Positions 10,390 to 23,703 of a stretch of 64,000 bases of DNA are shown here, piece after piece. The stretch covers positions 1,364,001 through 1,428,000 of the forward strand of contig NW_027099315.1 of NCBI RefSeq assembly GCF_031753505.1, in the 5' to 3' direction. Both the position numbers and the translations under genes were made by a program. Source of the DNA: Anomalospiza imberbis (Eukaryota > Chordata > Aves > Passeriformes > Viduidae). A model generated the notes under the pieces. That model had not been told where the DNA came from, did no database searches, and saw only the letters and a program-made list of their open reading frames with translations. Numbering within the stretch: position 1 is the stretch's first letter; every line of letters begins with the position of its first letter.

Positions 10390-11685
10390 GTGTAAACAAA
10401 AATTTTGGAGAGCACTGGCATAGAAGTGATGAAATCCTCTGAGTCTTGGAAGCAAGGACAGATGACAAAAGAGGACTAGAGAGATGCTGTTTGCCACTAT
10501 AGGAAGAAAATGTGTGCAGCCAAATCTTGATTACAGTTCAAGATGGTTTGTACTATGAAGGACACCAAAAAGGTCTTTTTAAAATATGTGAACACGAAAA
10601 GGAGATAAGATTGCTCTGCTACTTGATGAGGTCATTTATCTCACAAATAGGGGTATAGACAAAAAAGAGATGTTTAATGTCTTCTTTGCTTCTGTCTTTA
10701 TCACCAATGATGGATCCTGGGACCCCCAAAGCCCTGTATTGAAAGACTGTAACTGGGGGGATGATAAGCTCCCAGCTGACTTTCATGGGACTTCTCTCCA
10801 TTATATTTCAAGTGTCTTGGGAGTCTGGAGAGGTCCCAGTTGACTGGAAGCTGGAAAATGTCATTTTTTAAGAAGGGTAAGAAGGAAGACCCTCATTATT
10901 ACAAGTCAGTCAGTCCATTTACCAGGTATTTCAGTGCTATTGAAAAACACCTCAGAGACAGTGCAGTCATAGTCAGCATGGGTTCACGAGGGGAAAGTCC
11001 TGCTTAACTAATTTAATTCTCTTTAATGCCAAAGTCACCCATCTGGTTGATGAAGGGAGGCCAGTAGATGTTAAATTTTTTGGGTTTTAGCAGCTTTTGA
11101 TACTATGTCTCCCATTGTATCTCCTTCTGCACAAAATGTCTAACACACAGCTAGATATGTCCATAATACATTGGATGAACAATTGGCTGACAAGTTGGAC
11201 TTGAAGGGTTAAAGTAAATGGCGCTACATCAGGCTGCTGGCCAGTCACTAGTGGGGTTCCCCAGGGTTCAATTTTAGGGCCAGTGCTTTTTAATGTTTTA
11301 AATTATCTGGACACAAGAGTCAAATGTACATTAAGTAAGTTTGCTAATGATACTAAATTAGGAGGAGCTGTGGATTCCTTCAAGGGTAGAGAAGCCTTAC
11401 AGAGATATCTGGATAGACTAGAGAACTGGACAGTCACCAACCATATGGAATTTAAAAAGAACAAGTGCTGGATTGTCTACCTGGAATAGGCTAATCCGGT
11501 TAATACATATAAAATGAGGGGCAAAAGGCTGGAGAGCAGCCCCATGGAAAGAGATCTGGGTGTTTGAGTTGATGGCAAGTTCAATATGAGTCAACAGTTT
11601 GCCCTGGCAGCCAAAAGGACCAACTGTGTCTTCAGATGCATTGAGCTCAGTATAGCTAGCTAGCTGGTCAAGGGAGGTGATTGTC
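10390..11685 (+). mobile_element. Old, decayed CR1 LINE fragment
   Basis: More diverged than the copy at 6643. Recognisable CR1 blocks are the sequence before SQHGFTRGKSC (about 10972-11005), GVPQGSILGPVLFNVL (11256-11300), KFANDTKLGGAV (11339) and the region around 11580-11670 matching the CAL-AAKR part. Many stops and indels are present. It ends at or near the direct repeat beginning 11686. Confidence 0.75.
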
Positions 11686-12570
11686 CCTACCCCGATCTTG
11701 CCCCTGAAACTTGTATTTATTGTACATTCCAAAGACACTCGTCTTTCCTAGGCAACCTGCAAACTGCTGTCAGATGGCCGTGCTCTCTGCCTGCTCCTGC
11801 CCAGCTCGTTGTACCAGCAGGCACATTCCAGCCTGGCAAAGGCAAAAAAACCTGAGAGATGTCACAGAGCACACGTGTAGCACAGATGCTGAAAAGCGGC
11901 AAAGCTGAATAGCCTTGCTCGGCTTCAGTCCTGTGCAGAACACAGAAGGCGAAGAATGAAGCAGCAAAGCACCGGGCTTTTGTGCGCAGTGAAGGGAATT
12001 GCAAAACTCCAGCTGTTGCTCATTCACAAGCACAGTCAGCTGCTTATGCTCTTGCTTCTTGAAAAACTCACTGGTGCCCTTCTTTTCTGCAGCTGCCATA
12101 GAGTTCTCTGCATTTCGGAGCCTCAAGGGACGTGCAAGAATTTCCCAGGAGGGTTGCATAAGGACTAAGTAAAAACACAGCAAAGTTGTCCATGAACGCC
12201 TTCCATACACATGCTAACACGAATTCCACAAGCAGGAGAGTGGCAGCTACTGTCCTCTAGCAGTCTGAATGCTGCGCCCACAAGCCCAGTTCTTTGTGGC
12301 TTCGTTCTTCGCCTCTTGCAAGCTGCCGCGCTCTCTGTCTCCCAGAGGCAAAGAAGCAGCTACTTCACGCACGGATCGCTGTAGCGGCAGCAGTACACTC
12401 CGGCGCGCTGCTTCTGCCAAAAGACGCTGGGGACCGGCACTTACCTTCGGAGCACTCCGGAGCCCCATATTCTGCGTCTCTAGTCATCTACATCTTAGCG
12501 ATAAGCTTTCCCACTACATCTCGCAAGGAGAAACTATGCCAGCACAGCACACCTACCCCTATCTTGCCCC
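11686..12570. mobile_element. 847-bp insert between 19-bp direct repeats
   Basis: CCTACCCCGATCTTGCCCC (11686-11704) recurs at 12552-12570 with one mismatch (G to T). Between them lies a segment unlike its surroundings, moderately GC-rich, with an imperfect inverted repeat of about 40 bp: about 11951-11992 against the reverse complement of about 12264-12310. No terminal inverted repeat, LTR-type TG/CA ends or poly(A) tract is evident. A 146-codon minus frame at 12210-11770 has no recognisable protein. It could be a LINE-mobilised retrocopy with a long target duplication, or an unknown element. Confidence 0.45.
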
Positions 12571-13619
12571 AAATGTGTAGGCTCTTATGATTTTGTCACT
12601 AATTAAATAATACATAATCCCCACAGGAAACTTGCAGGATATTTCTCATTGTCACTGCTTTTTTTTTTGTTTTCCTTACTCTTTTAGATCTTTCCCTGTC
12701 TTCCTGTGCACACTCTGAGTAAGCAATTTCTAATTTTATTTCCTATCTGGCTTTACCAATCTTTCTCTAAATTAGATGCTTTTTAATAAAGCCATGTGAA
12801 GTTAAAGAATTGTAACAGCAAGAGTTCTAAATTCAGAAATCTAATATATTTTGGGGGTTTTATTCACTGAAGAGATAAAATATGTGTCTTCAGATCTTCC
12901 TATGTGAAGAATATCTTGTGAATATCTTGAAAAATATCTCTGTGCAGGTAATTTGCACACGAATGCTACAGTCATTGCTTTGGCAAATTTTACAGAACTG
13001 CAGCATTGTGTGTTTTTCAGCTTATAGGGAGGGGTTTCTAGGTGTTGAGAGTGGGCTTTGTCTCACCTAACTTTAGACATCTGAAATTCATCTAGCTATC
13101 CTAAATAGTCAATAGAAATACAAATACCTGCACAGAACAGGAGGTGAGATTCACCTTACCATGCGTCTTTAAAAGGGGTATCTATGTGTGAAACAGATTC
13201 TAGTCAGAATTGTGCTCAGTACAGTCAAAGAAGTTTAGAGAGTTGATCATTTGATTCTGTAGTATATAGCCCCAGAGGCTGATGGGCTCTCCATGCTCTA
13301 GTGCCTACCAGTCCTCTCAATTATTCCAATCTTTGAGTTGAATCCCAGCAGGAAAAAAGTTTTCTCATGGTGACCTTTACCAAAAGAATCAATGTTAGGT
13401 GGAATAAATCAATTACTTTTCTGTCAATTTAATAGAAAGGGATCCTAAAGATTAAATACATTTGCTTAGGTGAGAGAAATCATAATCTTTGTCGATGGCA
13501 TGAATTGCCCAGTATTGAGAGCAGAAAGAAGCAAAAAAGCAAGCAAATAAATGTGCAATGCAGTCAGCAGAAGTTCAAGCAAACCTGTTGTATTGTGTTT
13601 TTATATATTTATAACAGTT
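12571..13619. other. AT-rich DNA, no gene seen
   Basis: Only short open frames and a T run at about 12660. Nothing recognised. Confidence 0.6.
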
Positions 13620-14195
13620 CTGTAATGGTTTGCCCCTTCACCCCCCATTTTCTCCCAATGGTTCCACCCTGAGCTTTCTTGCCCCTCCTCCAATGCCACC
13701 CCTCCCTGGTGCCTTGTCCATCATGCAGCTCCTAATCCCACTCTCCCAAAATCTTCCACCTTGGGCATCGAGTGAGTGGACGAGGGCCAGGGGTCCCTCC
13801 CATAAGCTTCCCCCATTGGTTTGTGTTTCTGTCTGTCCTTCTGCCTTCCACTCCCCCGAATTCCCCCATTGGGCGGTGGGCATCCCTTCCCCCTTGTCTC
13901 CGCCCCGGTACTTAAGGTGATTGCGAAAGCCTCGAGGGCACTTTCGGCTGCAGGGACATGGAACTCAGAGCTCCCCGGAGCTTGCATTAAAGCTGAGAAT
14001 TTTCCCCTGGCCGTGAGTCGACTTCCTCATTACCTCCTCGGATGCCGCCTCTCCTCCGTACAAGGCAGACAGCGAAGTGCTCTGTCTTAGCCGCTCCCCA
14101 AATCTGCTACGAGAAGCAGGGGAGTGTCCCTCGCTGCTGACCATGCCTCTGCTGGGCAGGTGAAGCCAGGGGGCTTCAGGGTGAGCACGGCAGCA
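13620..14195 (+). mobile_element. Probable solo LTR
   Basis: GC-rich island in AT-rich DNA. It starts TGTAATGGTTTGCCCC and closes near GCAGCACAAACCAG, so the ends are partly inverted copies (TGGTTTG / CAAACCA). TACTTAAGG (about 13910) could be a TATA-type box and GCATTAAAGC (13983) a polyadenylation signal variant. Target duplication not found. Confidence 0.5.
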
Positions 14196-14199
14196 CAAA

Positions 14200-16380
14200 C
14201 CAGTGAAAAAATATTTGCTTGATATGTAAGATGAATCTGAGATATACGTATAGAGTCCTTAATGATGTTTTTCATTCACATTTAAAATATGAAAGAGGAT
14301 AAAATGATGATATAAAGAATTCATGGCTTTTAGTTAGAGTATTTCTTTAGAGACATGTACCCTGTGAAAACATGTTTAGCCACCTATTAGCTTCCCATCA
14401 GCAATTTTTGCATTTTAGTAGCCTTTACTATCTATAATTTAATACTTCTTGGATCAATTTTTTTTTGGCTAATATTTGCATAAGCATTTTTTTTGGAACA
14501 CTGGGAAAAATTTTCAGAAATGGTTCAGTTGGCTGCTCTGTCATTTAATATTATAAAGCATTTATGGTGTTGTTTATAGAAGACAAACACACTAAATAAA
14601 AGAGTATTCCCATTATACTTCTCCACTGTTTTCCCACCATCGATCAAAGACAATTTTGTATTATTTCCAGAATCCCAGAACACACTCATAATTTATCAAA
14701 CAGAGCTTGTCATCAGACTTTTAAGAGCAAAATGCTCATATGTTTATTTCTGCCATCTTGCTTGAAGGGCACTTACCCCACTATTAGAATCTAGACTTGG
14801 AAAAAAAAAAAAGCATCTCCTCATCTACCATCTAGTTATTTTTCCTAGTGAATTAATTTGTAATGCTCTGATATTGATTGTTACAGATTTTGGTTTCCAG
14901 TCTTCTTCAGAAAAGTCAAAATATTAAAAAAAAACCCCATATTTACAAAGCAATGTAAAGAATTATGCTGGAAATGAATAGTTAGTCCCAAGTATCTAGA
15001 AATGAAGGTGTACAATTACTTGGTTACATCTGAAGAGTTGTTTCATGTTGCATTCTAGGCATGAACTTCAATAAAAACTGTTGTAAATTTTATGTACTTC
15101 CCAAATCAAAACCTATATATCTCCTGATAGGATTAATTAACATTATAAGTAATAAATATATCTTGTGTTAGAAACAATATCAAATGAAGGAAAAAAACCC
15201 CAAAACCACAAACCCCAAAAACCAAAACCTAAAAGCTCAAACGCACAAACTACCAAATGAAACAGTTTATTCAGTTGCCACTTTTTCACTTCTCTTCCAC
15301 AATGTAAAGGTAGCTCTTGGCAGTTTATGGAGTAGAAAGTATCCAAGTCTATTTGAAACCATATTGCTTCTGAAAATATTTTGGCCTGAATATTGTTTCT
15401 AATATGATTTTCTGTTCTAAGTAAGTAGCAGTGCTTTCTTCTCTGAGTTATAACTGAAAATATTACTTGTCATTATTTCTATGGTTTTAAGCAACTTAAG
15501 ATGGTTTGGTTACAGGAATAAAATACTCATTTTTATTGATGTATATATATATGTGTCTGTACATGATTGTACAAATAAGGTCAGTTTAATTTGTTTAATA
15601 GACTTTCCTACGCTCCAAATTTCACTGGTATGTTTTGGCAATCACTTTTAAAACATATTGCTGAAGAAGCAATCCTCACAATCTGTTCCTAACAATTTAC
15701 TTTTGAAAAGTGGATTTTTATTGAGTCTAAATACCTAAGATTAAAGAACCAAATTTTTCCACTGAAAGTTAAGTTTTAAAAGGGTAAAAATAAGTACATT
15801 ATGGAGAACAATATTTATTCTAGATAATTCATAGGATCTATTGGACGTTGTGATAGATGACTTGACTGTTTCTGATGAAAACATTTTAGATTTTCCAAAG
15901 GAGAAGGGAAGAAGGATAGTGGGAAAACCACTTACCTTTAAGTAATTGATAGGCAAGTTCCTTTAGTCACTACTTAGTGCCTCTGTAGTCTGTCGCATAA
16001 GTTCTCCATATTCTAAAAGAAAATCAAAGAAGGTAATTTAAACATGTGTGCTCTTAGTCACTACTTAAGGTTAAAATGAGCTTCCAGCTCAGTCGATTTC
16101 TGTCAGATGAGGACAAAGAATTGTAGTGATGTGCAGCAGCCCAGCCTCTGCTCTCTTCAGTTATCAGCCTTTTAATAAATTGTCATTTCTACCTGAATTT
16201 TTAGTGCGTGCTTTGCATAGATGTTGCATATGCTGTGGTTACATATTTATAAGAATCTCTATTTTCTTATTTTACAAGCTAGAAATTATGGACAAGGCAC
16301 CATATATGCTCAACATATTTTTTCACACCAAATTACTTTAAATTATACTATGATTCATACATTTTAGAAACTTGAAAGTA
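14200..16380. other. AT-rich DNA, no gene seen
   Basis: No coding or repeat signature beyond an A/C-rich low-complexity patch (about 15188-15240) and short A or T runs. Confidence 0.6.
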
Positions 16381-16382
16381 CT

Positions 16383-16790
16383 TGTCGCAGTTGAGGCAGG
16401 GAAGGGAATGAAGACACTCCATCTTCAGAAGACAAAGAATGAGCGTTTATTCAAAAGTACGTCTCTCTTTTATAGAGAACATCATGAACATTAATTCCAT
16501 TGGTCTTAAAGTAAAAACATTTCATCTGATTGGTACACTTGGACTTAGGTCAGTGTGGTAAAACATATCTATAAACAATATGAACGGAAAGCAAGATAAT
16601 AGATTGTTTACATTCCTCCTGGACTTTTTCCCAGTCTTAGCCTGGCAGAAATCTTTCTCTTTTTCTCTGTGACTGAACTGAGAATATCCACAAGTACTAA
16701 TCCAGAAGGCTTGACAGGAGCTTTGATACACTGCTGGTTATTTAAGTGCTTCCTGTGAAGACTGCTGCAGTTAAACTAAGTGCAATGAAA
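16383..16790 (-). mobile_element. Probable solo LTR, minus strand
   Basis: Begins TGTCGCAGTTGAGGCAGG on the plus strand. The minus strand carries AATAAA about 65 nt from that end, in GCGTTTATTC near 16444. The right end is uncertain (near CTGCTGCAG 16770). Confidence 0.45.
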
Positions 16791-18593
16791 GGTATTTCTT
16801 TTCAGCTTTTCTGATAGTATTTATACTTGGCAGAAGCACTGCGATATGATCTTTAAAAAGTATACATTATGTATTTGCACTATTACCTTTTAATTAAAAC
16901 CAGCTTGCAATTTCATTTATTGCTCATAGAATTTCTATTATGATTGATGTCCTGCATTTCAAGAGGGTAAATTTAGGGCTTGTTCATTCAAAAGTATGTG
17001 TCTGTAATTTAATTATGTTTTTATTTCATACCTCTTACAAACAAATCCTCTATTGGACATTTTTATGGGTCTGAGGAATCAATAGCTATTTACTTCACTG
17101 TATTTGTAGTGATTATGTTTCCAATCTCAACCTCCGGAAATTCAACAAATGAACAAGCAATCAAGTTCTTTCTTCAGTTGAAATCTGTTTGATCAAGCCA
17201 TGCTTTTACTAATAACACTTCAGAATTTTCTCAGTTGATCAAATCAAGTCATGGTAAGGCATTCAGTTAATAGTTTTGGAATGGGTTTCTCACTACCTTG
17301 TTGCCTACATTCCACTTCTCACATTCCTCTTGCAAAGCAAATGAGCTTAGGTAAATTTCCATAGTAGATTTCTTATCTTATTAGCAGTCAAAATCTCTGA
17401 AAACAATTATTATTTATCTTAAATTTAACTATGTTTGTATAAGAACGATAGTTGTAAAAATATAGACTCTGATAAAAGAAAATCGATTTTTAAGGTTATA
17501 CATACAATTTGCCTATATTGATTGGTATTATCTAGACAACCCGAATATAACTGTGGTAGCTGATATTTGGAAAGCAAGGTTTTGGTTTTAATGAGAGTTT
17601 TTTTTAATATTTTAACAAATCCAGAGTTAAAGAATTGGAAAAATTAAATGTAGAGCGATTTCTTGAAAAAATCCTTTAATAAAAAATGCATGCCGTAGGT
17701 GTGTGCTAAACATGCCATAGATGTCTTCCTGCAAAACATGATCTGTCATCGATGTAATTATTCTTTAGTTGCCATAATACTTTGGAAAAAAAATTGTATG
17801 CAAGCAACCTAAGTTAGACTAAATGGTTCACATGAAGATGTAGTTAGGACAGTTTTTACCAAATATTTAATTACTTTTATTACCTTCTAGGTAATAAATC
17901 CAGGTAATAGATCTGGGAAGAATAGCCCTTGACTTTGAGAACCAAAACCTGTTGAACAGAAAAAAGATAGTCCGTTCTTTGAAACCCAAAATCACACATC
18001 TATTTGCAGGAGGAAGAGGTGTATCTGTGTGTGTGAATGGGAAGTATACTCACCCACAAAACAGATCCAATCTTTAGTAACCAACATCTAGTAAGTGTGG
18101 ATGCATATAATTTTCTGATCTTTATTTATCATTTTTTAAAAGATTTTCTAGTCAGTTGAAAAATTCTTCTGTGTTTGTGTGCGACTAGAAATGTCCATAA
18201 AGCTTACTGTGTAAGGGCAATCCTTTGTACTAGATGATGAATATTTTGAATATTGTATTTTCATCTGCATCAATCAATTTCCTTATTTTGGAAATATTTA
18301 TTTTTATCTAAAGTAGTAACTTTCAAGATGTATTTTTAGAAGGTGTAAAAATTGAGAACATAATTTGTATCACAGAAATACAAAGAAAATCCCTTAAAAC
18401 CATCCATTCCATAATTTCTATTTTGTATTTTTGATTTTTCAATATCCATCTCTAATTCTCACTTTAAAATCACTTTTAAATGCTCTTTCTTCACACAATT
18501 TTCTTATTGATCCATTTCTATGCTTCAAAATTTTATTTAGGGAAGAGTAATTTACTGTAAATACTTCACAGTTTACAAATTAACATCAAAGTT
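16791..18593. other. AT-rich DNA, no gene seen
   Basis: No coding frame above background and no repeat family recognised. Confidence 0.6.
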
Positions 18594-18670
18594 GAGGGAG
18601 GGAGGGAGGAAGGAAGGAAGGAAAAGAGAAAGAAAGAAAGAGAAAGAAAGAAAGAGAAAGAAAGAAAGAA
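18594..18670. repeat. GA-rich microsatellite
   Basis: GGGA units pass into GGAA and then AAAG/AGAAAG units. Simple tandem repeat. Confidence 0.9.
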
Positions 18671-18877
18671 TTTCCCAAATGTCAGAAATCTTAAAAATTA
18701 TAAAACATTTGTGTGTATGATAATGAAGTGCCAGGACTGTTACTAGATATAGTAATGCTAAATTGAACATATATGTGAGACCAAAACAGTCAAACTCGTT
18801 GGACGACGGTTTCTCAGAATCAAGAGTCTGTTATTTCTATCTTCAACGACTTACTGCTACTGCACAGTAGGAATATT

Positions 18878-19270
18878 ATCATAGAATAATAGAATGGTTT
18901 GGGTTGGAAGGGACCTTAAAGTTCACCTAAATTCACCCCCCATGTCATTGACAGGGACACCTTCCACTAGACTGCGTTAAGCTCAAAGACCCATTCAAGC
19001 TGGCCTTGAAAACTTCCAGGAATGGGTCACCCACAAGATGTTCCAATGTCTCACAACCCTCATAGCAAGGAATTTCTTCCCAATATCCAAACCAAACATA
19101 TACTCTTCAGGTTTTAAAGCTATCAACACTTTTCCTATCACTACGTGCCCTTATGTAGCTCATCTCCCTCCTTCTGCTAGGCTGCCTTCAGATACTGGAG
19201 GGCCGCTATAACATTTCCCCAGAGTCTGCTCTTCTCCAGGCTGAGAAGATGCCTGGAGGACTCTGGCTTG
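18878..19270 (-). mobile_element. CR1 LINE 3' end fragment, minus strand
   Basis: Reverse complement of the CR1 3' region: it starts ATCATAGAATAATAGAATGG followed by TTTGGGTTGGAAGGGACCTT, and runs to CTCTTCTCCAGGCTGA near 19250. This is a 5'-truncated CR1 of about 390 bp. Confidence 0.85.
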
Positions 19271-20610
19271 ATTACAGACCCCCTGTGCTACACTGGGGCT
19301 CAGACCATTATTCTTATTAGAATTGTTGCGTTATGATCAGCCACTGTTTATTGTTCTTCATTGTGGCACAGGTAATATAGTTGATTGCTTTAATAAAGAC
19401 ACACTTGAAATGATAAGAGCTAAATTTTAAAGCAAAATTAATTTGAGAACGATTCCTAAACCTGTGGCTAGTGACCCCAGCCCATATATTGATCCATGAA
19501 CCAAAGCCAAGTGATGTATACTACTTAAGACAGGTGTTATACCTGCTTGCTGGAATATGTTATTATGGTTATAAAACAATAGCCTGAACATTAAGAACAA
19601 CGGATTTCATCATGAAGTAATGCAGTGCTTTGGTTTAAAGTAAAATGCATTTTAAGGAAATGAGTTTGGGGCCTAGCACAGCAAGATCTCAGAAACTGAG
19701 TGCCAGCTTAGTTCTCTGGTTCAGAGACAAGTGAAGCAATTCAGGAGTGTCCTCCGGTGAAAATAAGCTACAGATCCTTCTGCACAACAGTTAACAAGCA
19801 GCATCAGAAATGTTTGCAAATAAAATACTAGCCACTACAAATTTGCCATCCATGAGTGGTAGGACAACTCAGACTCATAGCAGTGGTTTTGCTGTTGTGC
19901 CTGTTAGAATAGACAGAAAAGAATGAGGAAAACCATTTTTTCCGACTAGTTTGTTTCAGTATTGGTACAAAGACTATTTTCCTGTCCTCGGGAGACAGCA
20001 AAAACTGTCAACAACTGAAATGCTTCAGAATTGTAAATTATCTGAATCACAAATATTTATTTTCAAATAAAATTTAAAATATAAGTAATAACTATAAACC
20101 AGATAGAGCTATTTAAAGATGAATTTACTATACATAGTAAAATATTCCCAGAGATAACCATTGTGTCTTAAGTCTGTTTAAAAGTCTAGAGTTCCTGGTA
20201 AAATACTTGTACACAACTGAAGTACCTAAATGATAGTCTCTTTTCAGATTAATTATAGTCTTCAATCTCATCACCTCTACCAATTGATTTCCGTAAGTCC
20301 TTAGAAAACAGTAATTTAACATTTTAGTTCTATTTAAAAAAATGACAGTGACAAGAGTTATTTACACTCCCTATTTTCTGAAAAGCCTAAAAGCCTGAAC
20401 ATCAAGCCTTAAGAACTTTATATTGAATTTTATTTCATAGAAAACAAAAATTTAAAGGAGTGGCAGAGAGAATGGGAGCCTCAAGCAAAATAATTTAGGC
20501 TTCTAATTCTTAGATTGTCTTCTTACTTACCTATGACAATAACTGGAAAGAGAATAGATTAGAGTTAGCAGCTGTTTGACATTTGTACATACTCTTCCAC
20601 TAAAGAAGAG
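19271..20610. other. AT-rich DNA, no gene seen
   Basis: Nothing recognised on either strand. Confidence 0.6.
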
Positions 20611-20614
20611 CTCA

Positions 20615-20870
20615 AGGATGGCTTTCTGCTCCACAAGCTGCAGCTTCCTTTAAGGCGCATCCACCTGCTGTGGCATGGAGCCCTCCACGGGCTGCAGTGT
20701 AGGTATGTGTTCCTCCATGGTTCTCCAGGGACTGCTGGGAGACAACCTGCTTTACTATGATGTCCTCCAGGGACTGAGGGGGATTCTCTGCTCTGTCAAC
20801 TGGAGCACCTTCTCCTCCTTCTTGTCTCACCTTAGTATCACAGAGCTGCTTCTCATACTCTTTTTTCCCC
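20615..20870. repeat. Unclassified repeat with degenerate ~50-bp periodicity
   Basis: CTCCATGG/CTCCAGGGACTGC-type phrases recur at about 20690, 20712-20735 and 20763-20780, giving an irregular tandem pattern. It resembles a common avian interspersed repeat, but I cannot name the family. Confidence 0.35.
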
Positions 20871-21179
20871 TCACTTGTCACTGACTATTCATATTTTTTG
20901 CATTTTTTACAATATCTTTTCACAGAGACTGATGGGTTCAGTTGCAAAAATGTGTATTGCTAGAAAATTACATGCTATACAAAACCATGCTTTTATAGAA
21001 AAGAATAGTGGAAGTACAAACATACTGCTAAAGAACCAGAAAATTGACAATGCTTCATTGGAATATGTCCCCTCATTTTGCCTTCTTTCTCCTTAGGATC
21101 TGGAAAGAATACTGGGCATAAGACAGTGTTGTTTCAAGAAAAAGATTTTTTTTAGGATTATACGGTGCGTGCTCAAATT

Positions 21180-21790
21180 TCTGTTGAGAAAAGGTGCGGC
21201 GGTGTGCTTTTCTTCCCCCGGTCCCGGGCAGCGGGGGTGTCCGGCTAGCGCGCTGCTTCTGGGCCGGACCGGGGCCGCCGCGTGTGTGCGGAGCTCTAGG
21301 GTTGTGCCTCCGCGTGGGTCTGCCACACCATAGCCAGACGCTGAGACGAGACAAAGGGTGAGGGAAGATGGTGCACCCTGCTCACGTGGTTGAGAACTCT
21401 TTATTCTCGCATTACTGCAGTGGTGGATAATGCAGCTGTTCCCAAGCCAGCATGGGCAGAAATGGTGTCAGGCTACCAGGAGCAGGGGATTAAATAGGGG
21501 GCAGGCCGACAGGGGCAGAAGCCCCTCTTGCCCAATAGGGACAGAGGACAGGGGAGTGATGTGGAACACAACCTATAGGAACATAACAGGGGTGTGTACA
21601 GGGTTCTGGGACGAATGGGATTACAGAGGTGGGGTGATTGATACAGAACATTCTGAGGGGAAGGGGAGTGGTTACAAGATTGACATGACCGAGCTACTGT
21701 GATACAGCTTGGAGCAAACCATTATGAGGGGGAAATAGGGGTACATAGAACCGATCTAACTAACATTTATTAAATTCCCTAACTGTACCA
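21180..21790 (-). mobile_element. Probable solo LTR, minus strand, GC-rich 3' end
   Basis: An abrupt CpG-rich block (21185-21330) is followed by CTCTTTATTCTC (AATAAA on the minus strand, about 21402) and a U3-like G-rich plus-strand stretch with ATTAAATAGG (about 21489). Borders approximate. Confidence 0.45.
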
Positions 21791-21952
21791 ACTCGGGATG
21801 CAACAAAAAAGCACTTTGTCTTTTGTGATAAATATCATGACCCAGTATATGCTACAGAATATCACTAGTGACAAATTCTGACCAACAATAGCAGATCAAA
21901 ATCTGGTGAGACCAAGCAATAGACCTTGAGTGGCCAGGACAGAACTATGGAG

Positions 21953-22760
21953 TCATAGAATCAGCTGAATTGGAAGGGGCCCATCAGGATCATCAAGTCC
22001 AACTCCCAGCCCTGCATGGGACCATCCTTGAGAATCACACCATATGCCTGAGAGCAATGGCCAAAAGCTTCTTGAACTCAGACAGGTGTGATGCTGTGAC
22101 CACTCCCTGGAGAGGCTCTTCCAGTGCTCAGCCATCCTCTGGTTCAAAAGCATTTTCCTGATATCCAACCTAAACCTCCCCTGACTCAGCTGCGTGCCGT
22201 TTCCTCGAGTCCTGTCCTTGTAGACCTCATTTGAATACTTTCTAATACCTTCATGTCTTTTTTCATTGTGGCACCCAAAACTGCCGCCATCACTCAAGGT
22301 GAGGCCGCCCCAGAGCAGAGCAGAGCAGGACAATCCCCTCCCTTGCCCAGGTGGTGATGCTGTGCCTGATGCACCCCAGGACAGGATTGGCCCTCCTGGC
22401 TCCCAGGGCACTGCTGACTCACATTCAGCTTGCCACTGGCCAGGAGCCTGGGTCCCTTTCTGCAGTGCTTCTCTCCAGCCTCTTGCTCCCTAGTCTATAC
22501 ACACACCAGGATTGCCCTGTCCCAGGTGCTGAATCCAGCACTTGCCCTTGTTCAACTTTATCTGGTTGGTGATTGCCCATCTCTCTTCTTTGTCAAGATC
22601 TCTCTGCAGGGCCTCTGTGCTCTCAAAAGAGTTAGTTCACAGCTCCTCACAATTTAGTGTCTTTGGCAAACTTACTTAATGTTCCTTCAAGTCCTGTGTC
22701 CAGCTTGTTAGAAAGATGTTGAAGAAACAGGCCCAAGGATGATACTATCTAGCCACTGAA
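21953..22760 (-). mobile_element. CR1 LINE fragment, minus strand
   Basis: Starts AGTCATAGAATCAGCTGAATTGGAAGG, the reverse complement of a CR1 3' tail. It continues through the 3' end of ORF2 (CAGGACAATCCC...GCCCAGG) and the segment with GGTTGGTGATTGCC, and ends near 22760. An approximately 800-bp truncated copy of a different CR1 subfamily from the one at 18878. Confidence 0.8.
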
Positions 22761-23218
22761 ATTAGCGCTCCATATTTATTCTTGTTCTTTAGTGCAGAAA
22801 TCACAACAAATGTCTTCTTATTCGTTTCTTTTATACCCATGCAGATATCTTTGCCTCTGTTCATGCTTTTTATCCCAGCAGCAGCTGACATGACATTTAC
22901 ACACACATCAACAGCATACTTTTCCTACTGTTACTAGACTTAACAATTTTGCAATCTGCATATCAGTGACCTTTGGAACCAAATTCAGACCTTCAGCATT
23001 GCTCCTAAAAATGGGAAAATGTCCACAGAAGAAGAGAAAACTTTGCTACATACTCTGTAAGGCTACAGAATATATGGTCATGAGTTAGCATCACAATCAT
23101 TGAAGAACAGACCCTATATTTAGGCAGGGAAAAAATTAAAAGAAGAGCTATTTTATGCAGCAACATATCTGAGAAATGAAAAAACTAGGGTCTTCCAAAC
23201 TGTTCCCTGCTGTATACA

Positions 23219-23474
23219 GGTGTCGCTATCGAGTAAGAAAGCGACATGGACTCCAAGAAGGCTGGTTTGCAAAACCACAACTTTATTGTGAAAAACTCTG
23301 TGGTGTTATGTTTTAGCCTAAAACCGGGGGTTGTGGTGGTCCGAAAAGCCAGTTGGAAAAGGTAAGACACCATTGGGCCAGTCACGCTGAAAAGGCCAAT
23401 CCCAAAACTCTCATATGATGCTTTAAATTCGTTTAAAAATCTGCAATATGGACACACATAAGCCGTTTGTTACA
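23219..23474 (-). mobile_element. Probable small LTR, minus strand
   Basis: TGTCGCTATCGAG...CCGTTTGTTACA, with CACAATAAAGTT on the minus strand (about 23285). No clear target duplication. Confidence 0.4.
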
Positions 23475-23703
23475 ATTAAATACTCATTTTATCTTTATAC
23501 TGTGTTAACACCCTTTCAGAACTGAACAATACCTCCCACCAAAGGCAAACAGCAAATCAAATGGACTGTTTATAGTGCATTCAATTTATCCTCACTGCAA
23601 TTGTACTTATTTTATGCTGTAAAACTGTGTGATTACTGCTTGATTTTTAAATTGTTAATTATCATAATTCTCTTCATCTTTTTTCTAACAAAAGAGAGTG
23701 AAT

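Noticed and set aside
11770..12210. 146-codon minus-strand frame as a possible host gene
   Set aside because: No recognisable domain or homologous pattern; kept only as part of the unexplained insert.
18594..18670. Possible CRISPR-like array
   Set aside because: It is a continuous purine microsatellite with no spacers, in a vertebrate genome.
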